DNA of 64,000 bases. It comes from an uncultured SAR116 cluster alpha proteobacterium (GTDB lineage: Bacteria > Pseudomonadota > Alphaproteobacteria > Puniceispirillales > Marisalimonadaceae). Within the stretch, counting starts at the first letter, position 1. Each line of letters begins with the position of its first letter. A model generated the notes under the pieces. That model ran no database searches. It was not told the DNA's origin and saw only the letters and a list, made by a program, of their open reading frames with translations. Positions 26,594 through 35,840 of this stretch are shown here, piece by piece. Both the position numbers and the translations under genes were made by a program. The stretch is taken from contig CABZSR010000005.1 in the NCBI GenBank assembly GCA_902528415.1, forward strand, positions 27,623 to 91,622, in the 5' to 3' direction.

Positions 26594-27802
26594 ATGCCTA
26601 GAATTGTTTTTTTAAGTTGCTTTATACAGATGTTTTCTATGACTGGATTTGCTGTATGGCCTATCTATTTATTAGACCTTCAAACCTTATGGAATTTGTC
26701 AAATAGTGAAGCTGGTTGGATAAGTGGATCATTCTATATTGGATATGTTATTGCAACTCCATTTTTAGTGAGCATGACTGACACTTTTGATGCCAGAAAA
26801 CTATATTGCTTTTCTTCTCTACTTGGTTGCTTAGGTTTATTATTATTTTCTTTTTTTGCTAACAACTTTATTAATGCTTCAATCTATTGGGCTCTTGTTG
26901 GCGCGGGTCTTGCTGGCACATATATGCCTGGATTACAAATACTTAACTCAAGACTTAACAAGATCTCAAGAGAGAAATATGTTGCTGTTTACACATCTTT
27001 TTTTGGATTGGGTGTCGCATTTTCGTTCTCTCTATTTGGTTTCATAAAGAGTTATGAAATTTCTTGGGAAGAAGCCTTTTTATTTGCCTCATTTATTCTA
27101 TTTATTTCTGCTTTTCCTTTGTTGTTATTTTCAGGAGAGGAAATTGAAAAACGCGAAAGAAGGTCATATCAAGGTATTGTAAAAGTAATTATCCCTATTT
27201 TTACTACATTTAAAAATAAGAAAGCATTGCCGTTTATACTTGGCTATGGGGGACATACATATGAACTATTTGGGTTTAGGAGTTGGACATTTCCATGTAT
27301 ATTATTTCTTTCAAATTATTTTAACACCAAAGTCAGCGACGCATTCATTGCAAATTGTATTGGTTTAATGGGCTTTTTGGGTATTTTCGCATCTATCTAT
27401 GGTGCTAGGTACTGCATAGGAAAAGACAGAGCAAGAATAGTGAGTAAGATGGGATTAATATGTTTTATTGGTTCAATTTTAACTGCTATTTCTTTTTGGT
27501 TTAGTTTTTGGTTAGCCCTTTTAATGCTTTTTGTTTATAATAGTCTTATAGTACTTGATTCAGGATCATTAACTACTGGAACAGTAATTAACGGTAAACC
27601 AGATGATAGAGGCGTAAGACTAGCTCTTCACTCAATGGTCGGTTTCTATGGAGGAGCGTTGGGAGGTCCTATAATTGGGTTTATTTTGGATAATTTTGGG
27701 GGACAAACAAGTCATTTAGCTTGGTTCTTATCATTTTTATGTTTAGGATTAGGGTCTTTATTTTCTACAATATGTTTTAAGTATTATTTATCAAAAGTTT
27801 AA
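26594..27802 (+). CDS. major facilitator superfamily transporter
   Basis: An inner-membrane carrier of about 402 residues with roughly twelve hydrophobic segments. MFS features include DARKLYCFSSLLGCLG in the loop 2-3 region and the central basic loop near residue 190 (EEIEKRERRS). The second half contains GVRLALHSMVGFYGGALGGPIIGF. The ORF track uses TTG 26579; ATG 26594 (MPRIVFLSCFIQ) is a better match to family N-termini, although neither has a strong ribosome-binding site. It diverges from the acyl-CoA synthetase operon. Transported compound is unknown; organic acids or sugars are reasonable from context. Confidence 0.8.
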   Translation: MPRIVFLSCFIQMFSMTGFAVWPIYLLDLQTLWNLSNSEAGWISGSFYIGYVIATPFLVSMTDTFDARKLYCFSSLLGCLGLLLFSFFANNFINASIYWALVGAGLAGTYMPGLQILNSRLNKISREKYVAVYTSFFGLGVAFSFSLFGFIKSYEISWEEAFLFASFILFISAFPLLLFSGEEIEKRERRSYQGIVKVIIPIFTTFKNKKALPFILGYGGHTYELFGFRSWTFPCILFLSNYFNTKVSDAFIANCIGLMGFLGIFASIYGARYCIGKDRARIVSKMGLICFIGSILTAISFWFSFWLALLMLFVYNSLIVLDSGSLTTGTVINGKPDDRGVRLALHSMVGFYGGALGGPIIGFILDNFGGQTSHLAWFLSFLCLGLGSLFSTICFKYYLSKV

Positions 27803-27862
27803 ATAAAAATAGATGTCACAATATATCAATAAGGAAAATGTTTAACAAACGGAGAAAATTAG

Positions 27863-28888
27863 ATGAACACCAAAATTATACTTAACGAAAGACCACATGG
27901 TGAACCAACTCTTGACAACTTTAAAACTGTGAAAGAAGAAATTAGATCTCCAAAAGAGGGTGAGGTTTTGCTCAAAACTATTTACATGTCCTTAGATCCG
28001 TATATGCGAGGTAGAATGAACGATGCTAAAAGCTATGCTAAACCTGTTGCGATTGGTGAAGAAATGGAAGCAGGCGCATTAAGTCAAGTCATAGAAAGTA
28101 ATTCAAAAAACTTTAAAGTTGGAGATTTTGTAGAAGGTCGAACCGGTTGGCAAGATAATCCTACTGTTGATGAAAAAAAATTAAGAATAATTGATCCAAA
28201 TATGGCTCCACTTTCAACCTCTATTGGTGTATTGGGAATGCCTGGAACAACAGCATATGTTGGTATGCACAACTTTGCAAAACCTCAAAAAGGTGAAACT
28301 CTGGTTGTTTCTGCAGCTTCAGGTGCAGTTGGAGCTACTGTTGGACAGATTGGGAAAATATATGGATGTAAGGTAGTTGGTGTTGCAGGTACCAATGAAA
28401 AATGTGAATTTACAAAATCAGAATTAGGTTTTGATGAATGCATTAATTACAAAGACGACAATTTTAAAGACCAACTTAAGTCCGCTTGTCCCGATGGTGT
28501 GGATATTTACTGGGAAAATGTTGGAGGTATAACATTTGATACTGTAATGCCTCTTCTTAACGATTATGCAAGAATACCTGTCTGTGGCTTAATTTCTTTA
28601 TATAATGCTACAAGTATGCCTGGTGGTGAAAAAGATCGTTTACCACTATTATTTAGACAAGTTTTAACAAAAAGGATGATGATCAAGGGCTTCATAGTGT
28701 TTAACCATTATGATCAAAGAGAAGAATCGATTATAGCTTTGTCTAATTGGATTAAAGAGGGTAAAATTAAATATAAGGAAGATTTTGTGGATGGACTAGA
28801 AAATGCTCCTAATGCTTTTATTGGTTTATTAAACGGAAAGAATTTTGGTAAACTAGTTGTTAGAGTAAATCATGACCCAACAATCTAA
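27863..28888 (+). CDS. NADPH-dependent enoyl reductase of the CurA/PTGR (MDR) family
   Basis: A 341-residue zinc-free medium-chain reductase. Family motifs include YMSLDPYMRGRM near residue 47, the NADPH loop VVSAASGAVGATVGQIGK near 152, and WENVGGITFDTVMPLL near 215. The C-terminal region has MMIKGFIVFNHYDQ. Relatives reduce alpha-beta unsaturated ketones or aldehydes (curcumin reductase CurA, leukotriene B4 dehydrogenase). The ribosome-binding site GGAG lies nine bases before ATG. A strong hairpin and T-tract follow the gene. It faces the fused beta-oxidation gene, so a role with unsaturated acyl compounds is possible. Confidence 0.87.
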   Translation: MNTKIILNERPHGEPTLDNFKTVKEEIRSPKEGEVLLKTIYMSLDPYMRGRMNDAKSYAKPVAIGEEMEAGALSQVIESNSKNFKVGDFVEGRTGWQDNPTVDEKKLRIIDPNMAPLSTSIGVLGMPGTTAYVGMHNFAKPQKGETLVVSAASGAVGATVGQIGKIYGCKVVGVAGTNEKCEFTKSELGFDECINYKDDNFKDQLKSACPDGVDIYWENVGGITFDTVMPLLNDYARIPVCGLISLYNATSMPGGEKDRLPLLFRQVLTKRMMIKGFIVFNHYDQREESIIALSNWIKEGKIKYKEDFVDGLENAPNAFIGLLNGKNFGKLVVRVNHDPTI

Positions 28889-28899
28889 TCGGTTGCCTC

Positions 28900-28933
28900 T
28901 TGATAGCCTTAATTAAGGCTATCAAAATTTTTT
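28900..28933 (+). terminator. rho-independent terminator after the CurA-like gene
   Basis: A 26-base perfect palindrome, TTGATAGCCTTAATTAAGGCTATCAA, is followed on the plus strand by AATTTTTT. It is the strongest terminator in the window. The left arm contains the stop codon of the convergent fused beta-oxidation gene (stop at 28909-28911), so the last codons of that gene form part of the stem. No T-tract follows on the minus strand. Confidence 0.85.
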
Positions 28934-31005
28934 CCATTATTAACTAAATCTTGAAGTAATTGAGGTGGAGACCAAAATCTTTTATCTTCTTGATAAAATT
29001 TTTCAATATTTGCTAATATTTTATCTAAACCAATCATATCAGCATATTTCATTGGTCCTCCTCTCCACCTAGGAAAACCATAGCCATTAGTATAAACAAC
29101 ATCTATGTCAGAAGGCCTGATAGCAATTTTTTCTTCTAAAATTTTGGTTCCTTCATAGACCATTGCAGCAATATATCTATCTAATATTTCTTGATCAGAA
29201 AAATTTTTAGGAGTTATTCCAACTCTTTTTCTTTCTTCATTACATATAATTTCTATCTCTGGGTTTTGTGTAAGAAACTCTACACCCTCTCCATAAAGAT
29301 AATAACCTTTTGAAGTTTTTTGTCCAAACCAGCCCCTCTCACATACTCTATCGGCAATTTCTACATATCTATCATCTTTGTGACGGAATGGCGCTTTTCT
29401 TTTTCTAGTTGCCCAGCCTATATCGCCTCCGGCAAGATCTATAACTTGAAAAACACCCATTGCACAGCCAAATTTTCTCAACACTTTGTCAATATGGAAT
29501 GGACTTGCCCCGTCCTCTACCATGTGATAAGTCCCTACGAGATATTTTGAAAGGATTCTATTACCGATAAATCCATCACAAACTCCAGAACGCACCGGAA
29601 CTTTTCTCATTTTTTTGGCTAACATAAACGAGGTTGATACTGTATTCTCTGAAGTATTATCTGCCACAACAATTTCTAACAATTTCATTATATTAGCAGG
29701 TGAAAAAAAATGAAGACCTATCACCCTATCTGGATTATCAACTACTGTCGCAATTTCATTTACATCCAAATAACTTGTATTTGAGGCTAGAATACATTTT
29801 TGATTGCATATTTTATTTAGTTTAATAAAGACTTCTTTTTTGACATCCATATTTTCAAAAACAGCCTCTATAATTAAATCTCTATCATTTAAAACGTTCA
29901 TATCAGTGTCTGATTTAAATAAATTAATTATTTGGCTTTTTTGATCTGTCGTCATTCTACCCAAATTTACATTTCTGTCATATGTTGAGTTAATTTTATC
30001 AAAAGCCTTTTTAATTGCTTCTTGATTTTGCTCAATCATAATCACATCAAATCCTGCATTCATAGCAGCCATTGAAATTCCTGTACCCATAGTTCCACCA
30101 CCAATGACACCAATTTTTTTTAGTTCCGAGGGTTTGCCATTTTTTAATTCAGGTATTTTTGTTATTGCTCGTTCAGCAAAGAACGAATGTATCAGGCCCT
30201 GTCTCTGAGGGCTTTCTATACATTCTTTAAAAAGTTTTCTTTCATTTAGTATAGCAGCTGGAAAATCTAAATTTAAGCCTTCTTCAACAGACTTAATAAT
30301 ATTATGTGGAGAAAATAAATTTTTATATTTTTTTAAAGCGTTAGCTTTTGCATTTGTAATTATTTCTTTTATCTCTTCTAGATTATTGACTTTACTTGTG
30401 ATTTTTGAAGTTGGCCTTACTTCAAAACTTTCACTAATTAATTTTTGCGCATAGGATACTCCGTTTTCTACAGTTTTATCATTAGGAGCAATTTCGTCAA
30501 TAATACCATTTGCAAACGCCTCTTCAGCAGGAACATGTTTGCCTGTAAGCATCATATCTAAGGCCATTGAAACACCGCACAATCTAGGTAGTCTTTGAGT
30601 CCCACCTGCGCCAGGTAAAATACCAAGTAAAACTTCTGGTAATCCAACTTTAGTTTTTGGAGCAGCTATCCTGTAATGAGCTGACATTGCCACCTCTAGA
30701 CCTCCTCCTAGAGGAGTACCATGAAGGGATGCAACAACTATTTTGTCTAAATTCTCTATCTTATCACAAATTTCACTTAAATTTGGTGCATCAATATCTT
30801 TACCAAATTCTCTAATATCAGCTCCTGCGAGAAACGTTCTTTCAGGAGCTGTTATCACAACTGCTTTTATAATTTTTTCTACTGAAAGTTTGTTTATTGT
30901 CTCAAGAAGTTCAATTCTTACCGCAGCACTAATAGCATTAACTGGAGGATTATAAATCTCAATAACGGCTATATCATTTAAAATATTATGTTTAACTACT
31001 GTCAT
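28909..31005 (-). CDS. fused enoyl-CoA hydratase/3-hydroxyacyl-CoA dehydrogenase (FadB/FadJ-type)
   Basis: A 698-residue bifunctional beta-oxidation enzyme. Residues 1-190 are the crotonase-type hydratase (oxyanion region HGTPLGGGLEVAM, catalytic Glu region GLPEVLLGILPGAGGTQ). From about 295 is the NAD-binding dehydrogenase (GVIGGGTMGTGISMAA), with the catalytic His in GLHFFSPANIMKL near 430. Two C-terminal HAD helical domains follow, containing SGVCDGFIGNRI and YTNGYGFPRWRGGPM. It hydrates trans-2-enoyl-CoA and oxidises L-3-hydroxyacyl-CoA. Length suits the peroxisomal-type/FadJ short form. It lies 10 bases after the nitronate monooxygenase-like gene on the same strand. Confidence 0.9.
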   Translation of the reverse strand: MTVVKHNILNDIAVIEIYNPPVNAISAAVRIELLETINKLSVEKIIKAVVITAPERTFLAGADIREFGKDIDAPNLSEICDKIENLDKIVVASLHGTPLGGGLEVAMSAHYRIAAPKTKVGLPEVLLGILPGAGGTQRLPRLCGVSMALDMMLTGKHVPAEEAFANGIIDEIAPNDKTVENGVSYAQKLISESFEVRPTSKITSKVNNLEEIKEIITNAKANALKKYKNLFSPHNIIKSVEEGLNLDFPAAILNERKLFKECIESPQRQGLIHSFFAERAITKIPELKNGKPSELKKIGVIGGGTMGTGISMAAMNAGFDVIMIEQNQEAIKKAFDKINSTYDRNVNLGRMTTDQKSQIINLFKSDTDMNVLNDRDLIIEAVFENMDVKKEVFIKLNKICNQKCILASNTSYLDVNEIATVVDNPDRVIGLHFFSPANIMKLLEIVVADNTSENTVSTSFMLAKKMRKVPVRSGVCDGFIGNRILSKYLVGTYHMVEDGASPFHIDKVLRKFGCAMGVFQVIDLAGGDIGWATRKRKAPFRHKDDRYVEIADRVCERGWFGQKTSKGYYLYGEGVEFLTQNPEIEIICNEERKRVGITPKNFSDQEILDRYIAAMVYEGTKILEEKIAIRPSDIDVVYTNGYGFPRWRGGPMKYADMIGLDKILANIEKFYQEDKRFWSPPQLLQDLVNNGKNFDSLN

Positions 31006-31015
31006 TCTAACCTCT

Positions 31016-32020
31016 CTATATTAATGTTTTTTTTGCTTCTATATATTCATTATTAATTCTTTCAACTAATTTACTTGCTGGTAAAATACTTTTAACCACA
31101 GAAATACCTTGGCCAGAACCCCAAATTTCTTTCCAACTTTTTGGTTTTGATGTACCTGAGCTAAAATTCATCTTACTTGAATCACTCTCTTCCAAGTTGT
31201 CAGGATCAAGTCCTTGTGCCTCAATAGAGCCCTTTAAGTAATTACCATGAACTCCTGTAAATAGATTTGTATAAACAATATCATCAGCGTTTGATTGAGT
31301 GATCATTTCTTTATACCTTTGATCCGCATTAGCCTCATTAGTAGCTATGAAGGCAGAACCTATGTAGGCAAGATCAGCCCCCATAGCTTGTGCTGCTAGA
31401 ACAGCTCCACCATTTGCTATTGAACCAGATAATAAAAGAGGACCATCAAACCATTCCCGAATTTCTTGAATTAGTGCAAAAGGTGATAAAGTTCCGGCAT
31501 GACCACCTGCACCGGCAGCTACAGCAACCAAACCGTCGGCCCCTTTATCAATTGCTTTTTTTGCAAAAAAATTATTAATAATATCATGTAAAACTATACC
31601 ATTAGCTTCATGTGCAACTTTATTCACTTCTGGTCTAGCTCCTAAAGATGTTATCCATACAGGAGCTTTCCATTTTGCACAAATATCAATATCTTTTTCT
31701 AATCTTATGTTAGACTTATGTACGATATGATTTACTGCATATGGCGCTGCTGGATTATCTGGATTTTTTTGGTTATGCCTGTCTAATTCATCATTTATTT
31801 TCTTCAACCAAATCTCTAACATATTTGGTTCTCCTTCTCCTTCTCTAGCATTCAAACAAGGGAATGAGCCAATTACACCCGCTTTACATTGCGCAATAAC
31901 AAGATCAGGATTTGAAATGATAAAAAGTGGGGAACCTATTACTGGTATTTTAAGTTTATCTAATGGAGGAAGAAGTGACAAATTTGTCTCCTGTGTTTTA
32001 TTCAAAAATAGAATAATCAT
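31016..32020 (-). CDS. nitronate monooxygenase-like flavoprotein
   Basis: A 334-residue FMN-dependent TIM-barrel protein of the nitronate monooxygenase/2-nitropropane dioxygenase family. It has PVIGSPLFIISNPDLVIAQCKAGV at the start, GLVAVAAGAGGHAGTLSPFAL near residue 165 (His at the active site) and LSGSIANGGAVLAAQAMGADLAYIGSAFIAT near 205, the phosphate-binding part. Members detoxify alkyl nitronates such as propionate 3-nitronate, but many are uncharacterised or are enoyl reductases. It heads a two-gene minus-strand operon with the fused beta-oxidation enzyme, where propionate 3-nitronate detoxification would suit protection of CoA enzymes. That link is inference. Confidence 0.82.
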   Translation of the reverse strand: MIILFLNKTQETNLSLLPPLDKLKIPVIGSPLFIISNPDLVIAQCKAGVIGSFPCLNAREGEGEPNMLEIWLKKINDELDRHNQKNPDNPAAPYAVNHIVHKSNIRLEKDIDICAKWKAPVWITSLGARPEVNKVAHEANGIVLHDIINNFFAKKAIDKGADGLVAVAAGAGGHAGTLSPFALIQEIREWFDGPLLLSGSIANGGAVLAAQAMGADLAYIGSAFIATNEANADQRYKEMITQSNADDIVYTNLFTGVHGNYLKGSIEAQGLDPDNLEESDSSKMNFSSGTSKPKSWKEIWGSGQGISVVKSILPASKLVERINNEYIEAKKTLI

Positions 32021-32116
32021 TTAACACGCTAATAATAAATTCTTCAATTATTTTAATTACATATACTTATTTTTTTTATATGATTAGATAATTATTATTA
32101 AATGGGAGAGATAAAA

Positions 32117-32917
32117 ATGTTTTTGAATGACACTGATTTAAAAAAATTTGATGAAGATGGTTATTTGTTTTTTCCAGAAATGTTTAGCAAAGATGAAGCT
32201 TCACTTTTAAAAGAGGAAGCAGAAAAAGTTTATTCCCAAGATAGAAAAGAAGTTTGGAAAGAAAGTTCTGGGGTTGCACGTACAGCATTTGCTGCTCATA
32301 AATATAATGAAGCTTTTAGAAGATTAGGAGCACACCCAAGATTAATTGACCCTGTTTCTCAAGTATTGCAAGGAGATATTTATATGCATCAGTTTAAGTT
32401 AAATGCAAAAGCTGCATTTGACGGAGCTGTATGGCAATGGCACCAAGATTATGGCACCTGGAAAAGAGATGATGGTATGCCAGAGCCAAGAGCAATGAAT
32501 ATAGCAGTTTTTTTAGATGATGTAACAGCCGCAAATGGTCCGTTGTTATTTATTCCTGGAAGTCATAAGTCTGGCGTTATAGACGCAGATCACGACCTCC
32601 AGACAACCAGTTACCCATTATGGACTTTAGATAATAAAAAAGTTCTTGAGTTAGCTGAAAGAGGCGGCTGTGTTGCGCCGACAGGACCTGCAGGAAGCAT
32701 GCTTATGTTTTCTTCACTTTTAGTGCATGCAAGTCCACCAAATATTTCTCCATTTGGAAGAAGTATTGTCTACCTCTCATTATGCCATGTTGACAACCAT
32801 ATACAAAAATTTAAGCGTGACGAATGGATAGCTCACAGAGACTTTGCACCTATTTCTAAACTTAGTGACAATTGTTTAAACGAATTAATAAGCGAAAACG
32901 TTAGTGCCGCTGAGTAA
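32117..32917 (+). CDS. phytanoyl-CoA dioxygenase (PhyH) family protein
   Basis: An Fe(II)/2-oxoglutarate dioxygenase of about 267 residues. The iron triad is HxD in WQWHQDYGTW near residue 112 and a distal His in LLVHASPPN near 205, followed by the 2-oxoglutarate Arg in FGRSIVYLSL. GMPEPRAMNIAVFLDD and NGPLLFIPGSHKSG resemble the EctD-like PhyH branch. The ORF track starts at 32102; I place the start at ATG 32117, since GGGAGA lies before it and the upstream ATG would overlap that site. It heads a three-gene operon with a phosphatase and a SAF-domain dehydrogenase. Substrate is unknown; hydroxylation of a small compound is expected. Confidence 0.82.
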   Translation: MFLNDTDLKKFDEDGYLFFPEMFSKDEASLLKEEAEKVYSQDRKEVWKESSGVARTAFAAHKYNEAFRRLGAHPRLIDPVSQVLQGDIYMHQFKLNAKAAFDGAVWQWHQDYGTWKRDDGMPEPRAMNIAVFLDDVTAANGPLLFIPGSHKSGVIDADHDLQTTSYPLWTLDNKKVLELAERGGCVAPTGPAGSMLMFSSLLVHASPPNISPFGRSIVYLSLCHVDNHIQKFKRDEWIAHRDFAPISKLSDNCLNELISENVSAAE

Positions 32918-32950
32918 ACATTAATACTTTCTATCAAGGAATATTTAATT

Positions 32951-33697
32951 TTGTTAACAATAAACTCAGTTGCAAATTTTAGAGATGTAGCTATTGGCTC
33001 CAAAATGAAGACAAATTTATTATTTAGATGTGCTAAGTTAAGCACTCTAAATCAAGAAGATATTATTAATTTAGAAACGCTAAATCCATGCGCTATTATT
33101 GATTTTAGAGATCATAAGGAAATAAACAAAGCTCCAGATAATCTATCAAATACATTACAAAGTAAGTATATAAGTCTTCCAATATCAGCTAGCACTCTAG
33201 GTAGAATGGTTACACAAAAAAAGATAGACGGTGATAATGTAAGAACCTATGAAAAAGTTATGGAAGAGAGTTACAAATTATATATAAATAATCACAAACA
33301 TGTATGGAAAGAATTTATTAAGATTTTACTAAATTCTGATAACAACCCAGTAATTTTTCACTGCTCTGCTGGAAAAGATAGGACTGGTATAGCAAGTTTT
33401 ATTATTCAAAGAATATTAAACAGTTCTATGGAACTGATTTATAAAAACTATTTATTATCAAATAAATTATTGACTACGAAAGCTGCCACAGCTGAACAAA
33501 CAACTACTTCTAGTAGTGATAATCTTCAGGTAACAAAAACTATGTTAAGTGCTCTTGGAAAAGTAAAAAAAACATACTTATTATCAGCAATAAATGAAAT
33601 TGAAAGTAAATATCAAACTTTAGAGAATTATATTATAAAAGAACTTCATTTTGATAGAAATGATATTGCTAAATTAAAAAAACAATATTCCAATTGA
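32951..33697 (+). CDS. tyrosine-protein phosphatase family protein
   Basis: A 248-residue phosphatase of the bacterial Y_phosphatase3 type. The catalytic CX5R loop is FHCSAGKDRTGIASF near residue 140. N-terminal SVANFRDVAIG, then LLFRCAKLSTL, is the usual AxNFRDxGG-RSxxL start of this family. It begins at TTG, with AAGGA about 10 bases upstream; no ATG is placed before the conserved NFRD. Members act on phosphotyrosine or phosphoinositides in other bacteria, and some probably act on small phosphate esters. The operon context between a dioxygenase and a sugar-acid-like dehydrogenase favours a small-molecule substrate; this is inference. Confidence 0.82.
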   Translation: MLTINSVANFRDVAIGSKMKTNLLFRCAKLSTLNQEDIINLETLNPCAIIDFRDHKEINKAPDNLSNTLQSKYISLPISASTLGRMVTQKKIDGDNVRTYEKVMEESYKLYINNHKHVWKEFIKILLNSDNNPVIFHCSAGKDRTGIASFIIQRILNSSMELIYKNYLLSNKLLTTKAATAEQTTTSSSDNLQVTKTMLSALGKVKKTYLLSAINEIESKYQTLENYIIKELHFDRNDIAKLKKQYSN

Positions 33698-33707
33698 TAG
33701 GCAGAAG

Positions 33708-35018
33708 ATGTTTTTACAAAATGCGATTCAAAAAAGAATTGATGATAAAAATCCTGTCAAGGTAGCCCTAATAGGAGCTGGTAAATTTGGTTCAATGTTT
33801 TTAAGTCAAGTTCCAAGCACTACGGGAATTGAAGTTTTAGTAATTGCAGATCTAAAACCTGACAATGCCATAAAAGCTTGTAAAAACGTTGGTTGGAGTG
33901 ATGATTTAATCAACAAAACAAAATTTGTTGATACAGGTGCTGATGCGATAAAATTAAATGAAGTAGAGGTAGTTATTGAGGCAACAGGATTTCCTGCAGC
34001 AGGTATTGAACATGCAAGACAAGCTTTTCAAAATGGCAAACATATAATAATGGTAAATGTTGAAGCAGATGTTTTAGCCGGAGCAGCTTTAGCTAAAGAG
34101 GCTAATTCTGTAGGAGTTGTTTACTCTATGGCTTATGGAGATCAACCTGCCCTAACTGCAGAAATAGTTGAATGGGCAAGAGCTTCTGGCTTTAATGTCA
34201 CTAGTGCAGGTAAAGGGACCAGATATCAACCAATATACCACAAATCATCACCTGACACGGTATGGAATTACTACGGCTTGACCCACGAAGAAGCAAGAAA
34301 AGCAGGAATGAACCCAAAAATGTTCAACTCATTTTTAGATGGAACTAAATCTGGATTAGAAATGGCTGCCATAGCTAATGCATGTGATCTAGAAGTCCCA
34401 ACTAATGGTCTATTATTTCCTCCATGTGGAATGGACGATCTTGCAAATATTTTAAAACCATTAGAATTTGGTGGTTTGTTAGAAAAGAATGGACAAGTTG
34501 AAGTCGTGTCTTCACTTGAGAGAGATGGTCGACCCGTATTTAAAGATTTACGTTGGGGCGTGTATGCCGTGTTAGAAGCCCCAAATGATTATGCAGCGTC
34601 TTGTTTCAAACAATATGGAATGAATACTGATGATACTGGTAAATATTCTGCGATGTATAAACCTTTTCACCTCATAGGGATGGAGCTTAATATATCAGTT
34701 TTTTCAGCTGCATTGTTAAAGCAGGCAACGGGACAAACCAAAAAGTTTACCGGAGATGTTGTATCAACAACTAAGAAAAATTTGAAAAAAAGTGAAATTC
34801 TTGATGGAGAAGGTGGAGCAACTGTATGGGGCAAACTTGTACCATCAAAACTATCGCTATCTATGGAAGCTCTTCCTATTGGACTAGCTCATGGAATTAA
34901 ACTTAAAAATGAGATTGAAGAAAATAAAATAATTACATGGAATGATGTTGATTTTTCATCAAATGATCCTGCAATTTCATACAGAAGAAAAATGGAAAAG
35001 GATTTTAAAAAATCATAG
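33708..35018 (+). CDS. NAD(P)-dependent dehydrogenase with C-terminal SAF domain
   Basis: A 436-residue protein with an N-terminal Rossmann fold like homoserine dehydrogenase or Gfo/Idh enzymes (VKVALIGAGKFGSMFLSQV near residue 18, VVIEATGFPAAGIEHA near 86). The C-terminal region from about 360 is SAF-like (ALPIGLAHGIKLKNEIEENKIITW), as in sugar-acid dehydratases and sialate synthases. Such proteins are often called homoserine dehydrogenase or FlgA by mistake. The start lies 10 bases after the phosphatase stop. Substrate is unknown; a hydroxylated acid or sugar acid is a reasonable guess. The last 14 bases overlap the convergent MBL gene. Confidence 0.75.
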   Translation: MFLQNAIQKRIDDKNPVKVALIGAGKFGSMFLSQVPSTTGIEVLVIADLKPDNAIKACKNVGWSDDLINKTKFVDTGADAIKLNEVEVVIEATGFPAAGIEHARQAFQNGKHIIMVNVEADVLAGAALAKEANSVGVVYSMAYGDQPALTAEIVEWARASGFNVTSAGKGTRYQPIYHKSSPDTVWNYYGLTHEEARKAGMNPKMFNSFLDGTKSGLEMAAIANACDLEVPTNGLLFPPCGMDDLANILKPLEFGGLLEKNGQVEVVSSLERDGRPVFKDLRWGVYAVLEAPNDYAASCFKQYGMNTDDTGKYSAMYKPFHLIGMELNISVFSAALLKQATGQTKKFTGDVVSTTKKNLKKSEILDGEGGATVWGKLVPSKLSLSMEALPIGLAHGIKLKNEIEENKIITWNDVDFSSNDPAISYRRKMEKDFKKS

Positions 35019-35820
35019 GCTTATCTGGTCCTTTATCTAAACGCCATACAAAACCTGAATTGCCTTCGTTTGGAAAAAATTTTCTTAAAAGTGGATCATG
35101 ACCAGGTATTACCAGTTCGTCCTTTGAAGCTAACTTTCTGATGATTTTAAAACCATTGAGCATATCTTCAAGATCTATAACAATCGGAAAAGGTTTACCT
35201 GTGAGAAAATTTTCATAAAAGTGAGTGGCATCTGATGCTAAACACATATATCCGTTTTCAGTTTTAACTCTTACTGACTGCAATCCTCTTGAGTGTCCTC
35301 CAATAAGGTGAGTCGTTACTCCAGGTTGAATTGCTCCAATTCCATTATAAAATATAACTCTTCCTGAAAAAACATTTTTTACCATTTGGCATACATGTTC
35401 TCCAGTGAAGGGCATTTTTATTGTTTCGTGACACATACAAGGTCCAGTTGCATACGCCATTTCTGTTTCTTGCAAGTGAAACTTTGCATTAGGAAACTCA
35501 ATTAATCCCCCTGCATGATCATAATGTAAATGCGTTATAATAACGTCAGTTACTTGACTAGCATTTATATTAATTGCTTTAAGAGCCTCAGATGGTGATC
35601 TATCAATTGGTCTATTTCTTCTTTTTGCTTCTTTGTAATCATAACCAGTATCAACAATAATAATATCTTTGTCTGATTTAAGGACCCATATAAAATAATC
35701 AATTGTATGAGCTTCGTGGGAATGATCATCAAATATGAAACTCTCTTTTCTAGTCCTGTCCGTTCTTTCTGCATATTTTAAAGCATATACTTCCCATTTT
35801 TTTTCTAAAACTGTATCCAC
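35005..35820 (-). CDS. metallo-beta-lactamase-fold hydrolase (AHL lactonase-like)
   Basis: A MBL-fold hydrolase of about 271 residues. The zinc motif is ITHLHYDHAGG (HxHxDH) near residue 103 of the ORF track protein. A further His is in LIGGHSRG, Asp in ASDATHF and His in VIPGHDP. The family includes AiiA-like lactonases. The ORF track starts at TTG 35844; GTG 35820 is better because AAAGGAG lies eight bases upstream. It is the last gene of the otnC-otnI-aldo/keto reductase operon. That suggests hydrolysis of a sugar lactone made by the reductase, rather than quorum quenching; this is inference. Confidence 0.75.
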   Translation of the reverse strand: MDTVLEKKWEVYALKYAERTDRTRKESFIFDDHSHEAHTIDYFIWVLKSDKDIIIVDTGYDYKEAKRRNRPIDRSPSEALKAININASQVTDVIITHLHYDHAGGLIEFPNAKFHLQETEMAYATGPCMCHETIKMPFTGEHVCQMVKNVFSGRVIFYNGIGAIQPGVTTHLIGGHSRGLQSVRVKTENGYMCLASDATHFYENFLTGKPFPIVIDLEDMLNGFKIIRKLASKDELVIPGHDPLLRKFFPNEGNSGFVWRLDKGPDKPMIF

Positions 35821-35840
35821 TTTAATTTCTCCTTTGACAA

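Noticed and set aside
35005-35820. Quorum-quenching AHL lactonase
   Set aside because: The MBL motif is generic and the operon is sugar-acid catabolism; quorum signals are not supported by anything nearby.
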